This document shows, one piece after another, positions 52,401-58,993 of a DNA stretch of 64,000 nucleotides. The stretch spans positions 1-64,000 of the forward strand of contig JAURWC010000084.1 in assembly GCA_030655135.1 (NCBI GenBank), read 5' to 3'. Position 1 is the stretch's first letter. Every line of letters starts with the position of its first letter. Both the position numbers and the translations under genes were made by a program. This stretch comes from Hyphomicrobiaceae bacterium (GTDB lineage: Bacteria > Pseudomonadota > Alphaproteobacteria > Rhizobiales > Hyphomicrobiaceae). The notes below the pieces were generated by a model. That model was not told the origin of the DNA, searched no databases, and saw only the letters and a program-made list of their open reading frames with translations.

Positions 52401-53789
52401 TACGACTGGGACTACGACTACGGCTCCACCAAGCCGCATGCCGCGACCCATATCGGCGATCGCACGTTCCTGTACGACCTGAACGGCAACCAGGCCGGCT
52501 GGGACAGCGACAAGTCGGGCCAGAAACGCCGCATCACGTGGGATGAAGAAAACCGCATCCAGACCATCACCGACGGTCCCACCTCCGAGTACAAGTACGA
52601 CGAAGACACCAACCGCGTCATCAAGCGCCGTCCCGGCGGTGAGACGTTCTACATCAACCAGTTCTACGTCGATGCCGCGGGCCGCAACTCCAAGCACGTG
52701 TTCGCCGGCACGACGCGCATCACCACCAAGCTGGAGATGCCCTCACCCGGCGGCGGCGGCTTCGAGAAGTTCCAGTACTTCTACCACCCGGACCATCTCG
52801 GCTCGACGAGCTACGTCACCGACCAGCTCGGCCAGGTCGACCAGCACTACGAGACCTTCCCCTTCGGCGAAAGCTGGATCGAAGAAGCCACCGGCCAAGC
52901 CGACAAAGTCACCCCCTACCGCTTCACCGGCAAGGAGTGGGATTCCGAAACGCAGCTCTACTACTTCGGGGCAAGGTACTACGATCCGCGCACCAGCCTG
53001 TGGACCGCGATGGACCCGGCGTTGGGTGAGTACTTGAACGCCAGGAAGTCAAAGAATATTACGCCAAGCCTAACGACTAGTTGGAAGGCAAACGTGGATG
53101 GTACTGGAATGGGAGGTATGTTCGAGCCACGTAATCTCAACCTAGCAGCTTACGTACATCAAAATCCGTTAAAGTTGATTGATCCCGATGGGCGAGCAAC
53201 GTTCCACCCGGAACACCCCGCTCGACGGATGAGAGGTGGGTCGCAGTTTCCTGCAGCGCATTGGAAAACCGAGGCGGGCGATACGCCGGCCAGCATCAGC
53301 AAGCAAACAGGTATACCGCTCTCTCGCGTTCGTCTGCCAAAAGGAAGCTATGGTGGAAATGGAGCAATCGTGACTACACCAGCCGCAGACAGCATATTGC
53401 CCGAAGGACTTCTGATTGAGCGGTCGAATCCGTCGGGCTTTTATGTTGAAGCCACCGGCAAGGTTGCGACACCTGCCGGAGGTGGGCTACTGGCAACAGG
53501 AAGCTTCTACGATTTTGAAAGCGGAAAGTGGCACGATTACGAAACCACTGGTTTCTCCGTCGGAGGAGATGCTAGCAGTGGGTGGTCGATGGGGTATTTT
53601 ACCGACGGGTATGATAGCTTTAAGGGTAGGGCTCTGGATGTCGAAGGGTCCGCCTTCGGAGGCGACTTAGGCATTGCTTTTACGAAAAATGCGGAAGGTA
53701 AATGGGAGTTCGGATTCCACGCAGGCGTCTCCGCAGGCTTTACGGTGGGAGGCTCCTTTACCGGGACGCAGACAAAGGACGCTGACTGA
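43476..53789 (+). CDS. Giant secreted SpvB/FG-GAP/Rhs protein (Tc-toxin B+C-like) with variable C-terminal tip
   Basis: About 3437 residues. Signal peptide (MFKPLLAVCVLATAVAALAP region) and Pro-rich linker; two discoidin/F5-8-like beta segments (about 60-190 and 330-460); SpvB domain (about 730-1050, LSYPLELPPGRTGHAPSLGL); Asp-rich FG-GAP/VCBS-like calcium loops (LVDLDGDGLQDK, FRDVNGDGLVDL, YDMNGDGLPDR, ADIDGDGYPDH); YD repeats (about 2270-3060, for example YDAFGNLATLTG); Rhs core YFYHPDHLGSTSYVTDQLG and RYYDPRT; then LIDPDG, after which the about 198-residue tip begins (base 53193). The tip has a LysM-like stretch (EAGDTPASISKQTGIPLSRV) and a Gly-rich beta region. GGAG nine bases upstream supports the ATG at 43476; 43452 is an alternative. 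Such shells encapsulate a C-terminal toxin. The tip function is unknown, and no TcA-like gene is present. Confidence 0.9.
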   Translation: MRMFKPLLAVCVLATAVAALAPWPAMQVEAQTQPPASAPPPESAPPPDSISLPPAGSTVVPDASLPEPVKMLERDTLQYLTDGNTHTAYTAYAQSTIRLTLNTGREVKGIKVFGASPYRLSVKSLRDGQVTSVAGLESVDLSTLRPGWNHIASAQPLLANQLELTITPLQQGGSAGIAELELWGKGAHINATAENVTVATPPPQTVVVKPVGPAPDQEFILGAGEGAAASARFNFTSPLAPNQVNKAFLVYEINGLSHWSEAARSINGAPANGGHVRREATQWTVQSEPLAPDLIAAGANVIEFRAVGDGSVPYQVRNVRLVFDPGTGWNFIDHVASNQGSADALLDGDAASGWQVYPSNTGVRAAEPTLVAELRQAVAIDRVRVNLTEPLSGNLAIEVRTGTEWQVAQASVSASTLVPGFNDIALAARPTGTAVRLRFTGGDGPAKVAELQVAGSPAGSPDANPALTLSYPDAGQYFGDIAYVRGFLRPRANASGEARILVAGKPANVDRGAFEISIAKSEMGLDQDGAWSVNVDAVYPDGKVVTRTARFDQLVDALRNDSATAVTLTTDVAANAPKIIDIAEAQLDIVADALPQTTRILAQTIEQVDLPRLDAGMSNLTKGARTGYRFLPHGTKFKKKLKIKLPYDKAKLPVGITEDQIRTFFFDTDRGAWVALERVEINTAKGEIVSLTDHFTDFINGVVAVPDHPETSSLNPTQFKDMKAANPGAKINVIAPPEANASGDVRLSYPLELPPGRTGHAPSLGLSYSSSGENGWVGLGWDLSVSAIQAETRWGVPRYDTTNETETYNLDSEQLTPVAHRGPLVPRVTNRQFFARSESQFRRIIRHGDHPNAYWWEVREKDGTAFFYGGLPEGGLDPAATLRDAAGNVFKWALKEVRDTNANTIRYTYATVADAGMAGGTLPGTALYPQGIEYTGHNGAPGAYTVTFIRDRELPGYQRRKDVTIDGRGGFKMVTADLLRRIEIKFGAEHVRAYELTYREGAFHKTLLDKIQQLDSAGQPFNEHLLTYYDDARETDGSYKGFAGTTTWNTGNDNVQGDALIGGGLNASALSGLEGSSAGGHLYVGIAFGEPSKKSSVGAKVGTNSGDNEGLLALVDLDGDGLQDKVFRRGNGISYRPNRAGPNGTTTFGGAASVNTLPNISVENHSMSSFGPEVYLGVFFVGANSSSTDTESPIYFRDVNGDGLVDLVRNGGVLFNRVVAGVPTFDPDSSGTPYPIGDASVTAGLLTAEMQAMAARQDAANPKIDTLRRWVAPYAGTVAITAPVALLEDTSPQRDGYLTADGVRVAIQVNATELWSETIAPADYVAKTPAGLGSVAVQKGDVIYFRVQSVDDGAYDRVSWAPQIVYQGGAVADPNGLDALSFNAASDFTLNSLSGASIRMPFNGTVQVTGTLQKLAPTTDTVTVQLLKNGTVIAAPTLAASATGDISLNESVAVLKDEYDANQNQTQTGDTLEVRIVVDSRVDMAQIKWAQAAPPRIAYTASTEINPITDPQTGGPSVAIDVPAGADLYSESDLTQPLTPFVVSTPGTYVFQADVTAGTSGPIIVTAKSPGALLAKQTIAGSGSATLTVTTTAASQPVYFEFHTRNPSVAASVTQHTVRQVAGGVPAAPDLPSALHSNSVASILPQAYRGWVAFGYKGNGPAANQPVIITGADLTLSGLAGLDPDAYRAAVEQIIANGGDPTSLSQQFDLKVVPYYPNHALQRVDGPDPELWASAADMQASRRGKNYIANGSVDRFAGARAVPLLSTSDEFAVAGSLTIGAFSGNGSKSDTVGRALLDFKDLNGDQFPDVVSNGLAVQFSPAVGGLETETQGVGAAGAAQQTTGSAFTFGIGGNFSHQTPNASSGIDTRFGLSRSGDTSQQMASIGFTFNQSQGESDVDYDLYDMNGDGLPDRVSKGAPMTVQLNVGYGFLPAEPWSTGDVNHGESNAKSVGGSIGFNDGIYGFGGGINQSDHISEGIRSLQDINGDGLVDRVLQDGGRLLAVGLNTGNGFFADVPWPSGLGNDFARQKQETQGGGAYFTISIPIGPSTYIIINPGADYSRTLGRGEASIADIDGDGYPDHLKSTNDASITASGNTHGRTNMLRSVQRPLMASFEVDYVRTGNTYLQPQNRWALAKLIVNDGQPGDGEDRQLKTYAWEGGFFERRERQFFGFAKCVETQHDPANPSVAYRVVERLYNNTTFYNKMLLARETLSNGTGNPFTQVEHTYVVRDEANQLPLVNPSDLTARAFAQLTRTDKRWFEGQATAGKATFETFAYDTYGNVAQYLDTSEAGPADDVTADITYHQDLPAYIVGKAATIRVSGNGVLMRERQATFQPGTGNLLQVRRLLAGGTAAVTDMTYDAFGNLATLTGPANHAGQRYGLTYSYEPIANTHVASVTDSFGYVSSAAYDLKWGAQTQSTDINAKVITTTYDSVGRPLTVTGPYQQGTSFATISMEYHPYANAQLTFDPAFKPWAKTRHLDQDRNVNDFIETVTFIDGLTRVTQTKKDLALHAGGTAGNVTSDVMVVSGRAKYDGFGRVIEQSYPVTEAIGSGPVFNPAYDGVTPTKTTYDILDRPLTVANPANEVTSFVYNFGPDRAGQQQFRTRVTDAKAIPRELFRDVDDDITSVKLLNNGGGQTLWTSYGYDPLDQIVEVKDAKNNLTKAKYDNFGRRIEIDSPDAGRTEFVFDLAGNLHQKITANLRAASQRITYNYDFNRIATAVYPQFPANNATYTYGAPGAPFNRAGRAWQIQAESGVRQRDFGPLGEIVKEVRTVDSFTGPDPTYTTLYRYDTWNRLQSLTYPDGEVLDYDYDSGGLVTKISGAKSNDQYAYLNFLGYDKFEARTRMALGNGTVNTYAYNPQHRRLNDLKAATATNRTFMDMDYGYDPVGNILSLANVAPMPPSPSISGGQTAYTFGYDDLHQLTASAGTYTTLPNKTEKFTLSLAYDEIHNITSKDQLAGSLKNNNTIQPDKKITYDWDYDYGSTKPHAATHIGDRTFLYDLNGNQAGWDSDKSGQKRRITWDEENRIQTITDGPTSEYKYDEDTNRVIKRRPGGETFYINQFYVDAAGRNSKHVFAGTTRITTKLEMPSPGGGGFEKFQYFYHPDHLGSTSYVTDQLGQVDQHYETFPFGESWIEEATGQADKVTPYRFTGKEWDSETQLYYFGARYYDPRTSLWTAMDPALGEYLNARKSKNITPSLTTSWKANVDGTGMGGMFEPRNLNLAAYVHQNPLKLIDPDGRATFHPEHPARRMRGGSQFPAAHWKTEAGDTPASISKQTGIPLSRVRLPKGSYGGNGAIVTTPAADSILPEGLLIERSNPSGFYVEATGKVATPAGGGLLATGSFYDFESGKWHDYETTGFSVGGDASSGWSMGYFTDGYDSFKGRALDVEGSAFGGDLGIAFTKNAEGKWEFGFHAGVSAGFTVGGSFTGTQTKDAD
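52311..53021 (+). repeat. Rhs core direct repeat, copy 1
   Basis: The 3' part of the giant rhs gene, from the YDEIHNITSKDQLAG region to just before the tip, is nearly identical in DNA to 54775-55557 apart from two short insertions in copy 2. The two copies are same-strand substrates for homologous recombination. Confidence 0.9.
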
Positions 53790-53811
53790 CCGCTAAGGAT
53801 CAAATACTCCG

Positions 53812-54102
53812 ATGAATAGCACTGTTCTGAAAGAAAAGGTGCTACAAATACGAACAGCCCTTATAGTGTTTCTCTTGATGCCGCTCTGGGTCTATACATT
53901 AGGCCCCCTGGGGGCAGTTATATCAATGCTGGCAATAGCAGTATTTATTGCCATTTCATCGACGGCACGGTGTCCGATGTGCAAAGATTTTATTTTGTCT
54001 AGGTACGCGAAAGTCCCGCCTATTTACGGCCCTGGAGTTTTCGTTCCGAAGGTCTGTGTGAACTGCGGCTTCGTGATTCCAGATAAGCCGAGTTTGGAGT
54101 AG
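53812..54102 (+). CDS. Putative immunity protein for Rhs tip 1 (two-helix, zinc-ribbon-like)
   Basis: A 96-residue protein 22 bases after the giant rhs gene, in the same AT-rich composition as the toxin tip. It has two hydrophobic helices (about residues 14-32 and 33-50, LIVFLLMPLWVYTLGPLGA onward), then a cytosolic zinc-ribbon-like module with two CxxC pairs (CPMC and CVNC). Position directly after an Rhs tip is the usual place of the cognate immunity gene. A membrane location would fit a membrane-acting or translocated toxin. The assignment rests on context, not on family recognition. Confidence 0.65.
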   Translation: MNSTVLKEKVLQIRTALIVFLLMPLWVYTLGPLGAVISMLAIAVFIAISSTARCPMCKDFILSRYAKVPPIYGPGVFVPKVCVNCGFVIPDKPSLE

Positions 54103-54765
54103 CGTGCACTGCACTTGTACACTCATCACATCAAGGACTGCATCTACCGATTTCGGTCTGCTGGTTAGCCGAAGCCGAGATGTCTTGACTTGGCTCTACT
54201 TATGCATCGGGTTGTTTATCCTCGGTCCGTTGAACCACGCCTATCCTCCGTCATCCCGCCGCACATTGTCGGGCGCGAGGCCGTGCTGGGGTCGCGCGAG
54301 CAGCGGGAGCGTTCCGGATCTCTGGAGGATATCAGCGCTAGTCCAGGGTCTCGTCCAGCATGAAGGCGGTCACGCAAGCGACCGCTGGTATTGCTGGCTC
54401 TGCTGGCGGGAGGTTATCCCGGCCAACCTCCGGCGTGATGAACCGGCGGCGCAGTGGCAACGGTTCGAAATGAGGGCCCACCCTCGTTGAACGTGATGGG
54501 GCGGCGCGGCCGCATCCAATTCTTGAGACGAGGCCAACCCGCCCCGTCCCCGATCGCAACATATCCTCGAGGCATCCGCCTGCGGGGATGTCGCTGCTGT
54601 TCTCTTCGCGAGCAGGCTGCCGCCCGCACCCGCTTGGGAGGAGACCTCCCAAACCCTCCCTCATTTGTGTGCATCCGGCAAATTGAGAGGTGACCTCCTA
54701 GATCATCCAACTTTCTGAGACGCTTGAGCGCCAGCTCGGATCATCATCTGACTTTTCGCCTGGAT
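54103..54765. other. Non-coding spacer between toxin modules, possible mobile-element scar
   Basis: About 660 bases without a credible gene. The first 140 are AT-rich like the tip; the rest is suddenly GC-rich. It includes a perfect hairpin with 8-bp arms (54635-54642 and 54646-54653) and a 3-nt loop. The abrupt composition change suggests a recombination scar or relic of an inserted element that I cannot identify. Confidence 0.4.
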
Positions 54766-54774
54766 GATCTCAAA

Positions 54775-55557
54775 CTACGACGAGATCCACAACATCACGT
54801 CGAAGGACCAGCTGGCCGGCTCGCTGAAGAACAACAACACGATCCAGCCCGACAAGAAGATCACCTCTGTTTTCCGCTCTGCGCTGCGCGCAACCGCTCC
54901 GGCGATTGGGATTACGACTACGGCTCCACCAAGCCGCATGCCGCGACCCACAGCGCGGATGCCGTGTGGGCATCCGAAGCGCAATCAAGAATGGTGATCG
55001 GACGTTCCTCTACGATCTCAACGGCAACCAGGCCGGCTGGGACAGCGACAAGTCGGGCCAGAAGCGCCGCATCACGTGGGATGAAGAAAACCGCATCCAG
55101 ACCATCACCGACGGTCCCACCTCCGAGTACAAGTACGACGAAGACACCAACCGCGTGATCAAGCGCCGTCCCGGCGGTGAGACGTTCTACGTCAACCAGT
55201 TCTACGTCGATGCCGCGGGCCGCAACTCCAAGCACGTGTTCGCCGGCACGACGCGGATCTCGACCAAACTCGAGATGCCCTCCAACGGCGGCGGCGGCTT
55301 CGAGAAGTTCCAGTATTTCTACCACCCCGACCATCTGGGCTCGACGAGCTACGTCACCGACCAACTCGGCCAGGTCGACCAGCACTACGAGACCTTCCCC
55401 TTCGGCGAAAGCTGGATCGAAGAAGCCACCGGCCAAGCCGACAAGGTCACGCCGTACCGCTTCACCGGCAAGGAATGGGACAGCGAAACCCAGCTCTACT
55501 ACTTCGGCGCAAGGTACTACGACCCGCGCACGAGCGTGTGGGTGAGCCCGGACCCGA
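54775..55557 (+). repeat. Rhs core direct repeat, copy 2
   Basis: The orphan copy of the Rhs core, nearly identical to 52311-53021 but interrupted by two short insertions. Beyond its right end the sequences diverge into unrelated toxin tips. Confidence 0.9.
54956..54976. repeat. Small palindrome inside the second insertion of the orphan rhs
   Basis: Perfect 8-bp arms (CGGATGCC at 54956-54963 and GGCATCCG at 54969-54976) with a 5-nt loop. The insertion carrying it is absent from the intact rhs copy, so it resembles a REP/RPE-like mini-element or a footprint. Confidence 0.6.
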
Positions 55558-56320
55558 TTATGGGCGACTACCTTAACGGCAATCCAAATCAAGGCGTATT
55601 CAATCCTGTCAAATTGGCACTAAACACCTATGCACAGAACCGGCCGCTGATATTGATTGATCCAAATGGTCTCTGCGAGAGCGGCCATTGGTCGACGTCC
55701 GGCGGTAACGCTAGGTGCTTAACTGTAGAACAAGTACCTTATTGGAATAGAGGTCCCATTCGCAGATTTTTCGGTGGGGTTTTTGGAGACACATATGCTG
55801 GCGCGAAGGCGCTGGTGACTGGAAGCCGATATGAGAGCAATCCATTAACTAATCGGGGTCTCAGCGGCAGCGAACTCCAAGATGCCAAGATGGGCGCTGT
55901 TCTAACTTTCTTTGCGCCGGGCATGAGTCGCGTTGCTGGTGGGGTCGACGATGTAGCTCGCGTGACGGTTTTCCGCGTAGAAGGTGCGGCTAATCAACGG
56001 CTATCAATCGAAGGAGGGCAGGTAGTAGTCGAAGGCAAGTCCATGCTATTCTTAAATGCAGGTCAAAGATCGAGGGCAGAAGAATTCTTAGCTAAGAGGC
56101 TTGATCAAGGCATGAGCGACGCGAAGGTTAAATCTTTCGACGTGCCTGAGTCATACTTGGATAAGCTGCGTTCTACTGCTGTGCCCGAGAGCATGGCGTC
56201 GACGTCGCCAAAAAGCCCACTATTAGTAGACCCGTCGAAAGCCCCAGATCAATATGGACTTCGGAAAGAGCAGATCAATGAACTCCGAGACGCAATTATA
56301 CAAGGTTCGGGGAAAGTGGA

Positions 56321-56860
56321 GTGATTGCCATCGACCGAAAACAATATGTAAAAGCAGAACTAGCTCAACTTCAGGGGGACGAACCAGATGCTTTGCCAGA
56401 GCTGTTGCGAGTTCGCTTGGTTGGAAGGTCGGAAGAGGCTGCAAATGTTGTCGTTCAAAGGGTTAGTCACATTCTGCAGGTAGTTGACTGCACACTTCTT
56501 AATAATGCTGCTGCCGCAAACGTAGATTGGAGGGAAGTAGTACCGACTTGGTTTTTAACCGCGGTGATTCCCACTCTGACACCGGCCGAGCAACAGCAGC
56601 ATTTAAGCTGGTGGAGAAACCTATCTGCCGAAGAAAAAGCACGTTACGAGATCACTCAGAAGTGGACGCTGGATGGTTGGCTTTATTGGATGGAGCCGGA
56701 GTTAAGACAATGGTTTATGCTTTCCTTGCATTACAGCGGGAAGGATCAAATTGGAGGTTTGATACGAGTATTGGAATGGCCGACACCTTGGGGTTCTTTG
56801 CGATGGCTTTTTAGAGCGGCTGGATGTTCGCAGTTGGAACTCGTTGATGACGAGCGTTGA
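56321..56860 (+). CDS. Putative immunity protein for the orphan Rhs tip
   Basis: A 179-residue cytosolic protein whose GTG start overlaps the stop of the orphan tip (GTGA), i.e. translational coupling as expected for a toxin-immunity pair. It is helical and tryptophan-rich in the middle (LSWWRNLSAEEKARYEITQK, GWLYWMEPELRQWFMLSLHY). There is no signal peptide or membrane helix. No family name is assigned with certainty. It is AT-rich like the tip. Confidence 0.72.
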   Translation: MIAIDRKQYVKAELAQLQGDEPDALPELLRVRLVGRSEEAANVVVQRVSHILQVVDCTLLNNAAAANVDWREVVPTWFLTAVIPTLTPAEQQQHLSWWRNLSAEEKARYEITQKWTLDGWLYWMEPELRQWFMLSLHYSGKDQIGGLIRVLEWPTPWGSLRWLFRAAGCSQLELVDDER

Positions 56861-57478
56861 TCGTTCCCACCAGTCCCAAGACACAGAGCGTCTTTCAAGT
56901 TATCCCCGCCCTCACCGCACGGGGCGCGATCGATCCGTCCGGTTGAGTGGTAGGAACACGGTGCCCGGGACCCAAGCCTGATGGAGGCGATGACCCGGGA
57001 GTCCATGCTCGACCATCGTGAGGTTGGGTGCCGCGAGGCATGGCCTCTCACGATCGCCAGATGGCTCACCCCGCTACGCCAGCAACCTGAACAAGGCCAT
57101 CGGCACCGAACACGCGGGAGAATGCGAGCCAGGATCAAAATGCCGTAACGCGGGCGCCGATGAGCGGCATCCCCAACCGGCGAGACCAGCTCGGGTGCGG
57201 GCCGGAAAGTCAGATCGTACGCGTGAAACAGCCCCGGACGTGAAGGGCGCTCTTGGTTGAGTGTGTGCCACCCATCAACGTATCGGGAGATCGCTGCGCA
57301 AAAGCGATGGGCCGGAGCTACGCTGGGCGGCGATCGGCACGGAGTTGTCGAAGCTGACAAAGAAGAAGAAGGTCAAGCTGCACGGAAAAAAAAACACGTC
57401 GCGTAATAGCTGCGTTACCGATATCAGCCCGCAGCGCCTTTTGCGAACCAAGACTTCAAAGCAAGCCCTTAAAAAAAT
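56861..57478. other. GC-rich gene-free segment between immunity gene and att site
   Basis: About 620 bases with no credible coding frame on either strand; GC-rich, in contrast to both flanks. The composition resembles structured RNA or a decayed mobile element, but I found no intact reverse transcriptase or transposase piece and no domain-V-like motif, so it remains unexplained. Confidence 0.4.
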
Positions 57479-57528
57479 TGGTCGGAGCGAGAGGATTTGA
57501 ACCTCCGACCCCCAGTCCCCCAGACTGG
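57479..57528 (-). other. tRNA-Pro(GGG) 3' fragment, probable attachment-site core
   Basis: On the minus strand the sequence is the 3' half of a proline tRNA: anticodon stem-loop at 57528-57512 (stem CCAGT/ACTGG, loop with anticodon GGG), a T-arm with GGTTCAAATCC, the 3' acceptor strand CGCTCCG, discriminator A and an encoded CCA (57481-57479). A T-run follows. The D-arm and 5' acceptor strand are absent, so it is not a functional tRNA. The fragment ends 160 bases before a tyrosine integrase gene, the classic sign of integration into a tRNA 3' end. Confidence 0.85.
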
Positions 57529-57691
57529 TTTAGCTGAGATTGCGTGAGACCAACTGACACCGCCCGAGATAGCTATGTGACAGAATTTACTCAAAAATAA
57601 TCCACGGCTTTGCGTCACCGGTTCCTATAAAACTCCTTGAAGGCCTGATTTTTTGGACCAAATATGGGACAAATTCTTGTCCGGGGGGCTA

Positions 57692-58993
57692 ATGGGCGAC
57701 CGACGTCTTACTGCTAATGCGAGGGTGATTCAGAAGGCCGTAAAGCAAGGTGCCTCAAGCAAGACCGGCATCGAGTATCGGATAGAGGGTGCCCGCGGAC
57801 TCGTGCTGCTGGTGATGCCTAGCTGCCGTGCAACTTGGTATTTCCACTACGACGTTGAGGTAGGCAAACGGCGACGTCGTCGAAAGTTAAAGCTTGGGCG
57901 CGTAGACGCCATTTCCCTAGCAGACGCGTTGGTTAAGGCCCAAATGCTACGGGTCGAAGTGGCTGCCGGTTCCGATCCCGTCGCAGCGAAAGCAACTCGA
58001 CGCGTGGCGCTGACCTTTGCAGAACTTGCTGAGCAGCGAATTGCAAACGGCGACCTCCGGGCGAGCACGAAGCAGGAATATCGCTTAGTTTTGGCGAAGG
58101 ACGCGTTTCCCACTCTCGGCAACATTCCAGCAGCTGAGGTCACGCGCCAACACGTGGTCAGCGTCATAGATCCAATGGCGCAACGCGGCGCAACTCGTCG
58201 AGCAGACACAGCACGAGCAATGATTAGCTCGATTTTTAGTTTCGGCATTGACCGCGGTGTTGTTCAAGAGAATCCGGCCGCTGGGCTTCGCAGGCGGCAC
58301 GACTATCAGCCGCGCGACGTTGTTCTGACGTCCAATCAATTGCGAAGGCTTTGGCTAGCGATGGAGACTGGCGACGCGGCAATGTCTCAGGTTGTTTCTA
58401 ACATTGTTCGCCTCGCGGCCTTCACCGGGCAGAGGCGGGCAGAACTGGCTGGGCTTCGCCAAGTCGACATCGAGTGGAATGTAAACGCCCCATGCCTAAT
58501 AATCACGCGCGGCCAAACCAAAAATCGCAACCAGCATCGCGTTCCACTTTCTCGGCAGGCCTACGCGGTGTGTTGCGCAGCTCGCGCAGCAGCAACGAAC
58601 AGCAAATATTTATTTCCGGGGCCAGATAGCACGAGCATCCATCCGCGAAGTGTCAGCAAAGCAATGGAAAGGACTCGTTCATCGCTGGGTCTCGGGGGCG
58701 TCAACATCCATGATTTACGGCGCACCGTGGGATCACTGATGACGCAATATGGAGTGCCCAAGGAAGTCCGTGAGAGGGTATTGAATCATGGGGGGAAGCG
58801 AACCAGCAGTGTCACCGAGAGCGTTTACAGTTGGTATGACTACGAGCCAGAGAAACGTGCTGCTTTGGAACTGTGGGCCGACGCACTTGAGGCCCTTGTC
58901 AGCGGGACAGGAGCTGAGCTCGCTGATTATTCTAATCGATTGGCTTTGATGAAGGGGTCGTCTGTAGTGCGCATATCACCATCTGAAACTTGA
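57692..58993 (+). CDS. Tyrosine recombinase / tRNA-targeting integrase (P4-like)
   Basis: A 433-residue integrase with an N-terminal DUF4102-like arm-binding part, a core-binding domain (about 105-200) and a full catalytic domain. Numbered from the possible TTG at 57653, the catalytic residues are Arg261 (TGQRRAEL), a Lys in GQTKNRNQHRV, His353/Arg356 (HDLRRTVGS), His379 (LNHGG) and Tyr392 (SVYSWYDY); all are present, so it should be active. The ATG at 57692 is preceded by a G-rich stretch. It lies beside the tRNA-Pro fragment, so it probably carried out that integration. Base composition is lower in GC than the core genes. Confidence 0.92.
   Translation: MGDRRLTANARVIQKAVKQGASSKTGIEYRIEGARGLVLLVMPSCRATWYFHYDVEVGKRRRRRKLKLGRVDAISLADALVKAQMLRVEVAAGSDPVAAKATRRVALTFAELAEQRIANGDLRASTKQEYRLVLAKDAFPTLGNIPAAEVTRQHVVSVIDPMAQRGATRRADTARAMISSIFSFGIDRGVVQENPAAGLRRRHDYQPRDVVLTSNQLRRLWLAMETGDAAMSQVVSNIVRLAAFTGQRRAELAGLRQVDIEWNVNAPCLIITRGQTKNRNQHRVPLSRQAYAVCCAARAAATNSKYLFPGPDSTSIHPRSVSKAMERTRSSLGLGGVNIHDLRRTVGSLMTQYGVPKEVRERVLNHGGKRTSSVTESVYSWYDYEPEKRAALELWADALEALVSGTGAELADYSNRLALMKGSSVVRISPSET

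Larger units (their letters stand above)
54766..56324 (+). pseudogene. Orphan Rhs C-terminal cassette (core + alternative tip), 5'-truncated and frameshifted
   Basis: It begins abruptly in the Rhs region (YDEIHNITSKDQL) with no N-terminal shell. The Rhs reading passes through three frames because of two short insertions (about 54866-54903 and 54952-54995). From about 54996 it is open to 56324 in one frame: core YFYHPDHLGSTSYVTDQLG, RYYDPRTSVWVSPDP, then LIDPNG and an about 217-residue tip starting at 55671. The tip differs completely from tip 1; it contains FRVEGAANQRLSIEGGQVVV, LNAGQRSRAEEFLAKRL and SKAPDQYGLRKEQINEL, a module I cannot name with certainty. It is a stored alternative toxin tip that could replace tip 1 by recombination. 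An in-frame TTG at 54906 could allow limited expression. Confidence 0.82.

Noticed and set aside
54104..54490. A 128-codon frame right after the first immunity gene
   Set aside because: It crosses an abrupt composition change and has no ribosome binding site or recognisable domain.
56861..57478. A group II intron remnant
   Set aside because: The composition suggested structured RNA, but there is no domain-V-like motif, no maturase fragment and no defined ends.
57479..57570. A complete tRNA-Pro gene
   Set aside because: Only the 3' half from the anticodon stem onward is present; the D-arm and 5' acceptor strand do not match, so a functional tRNA is excluded.
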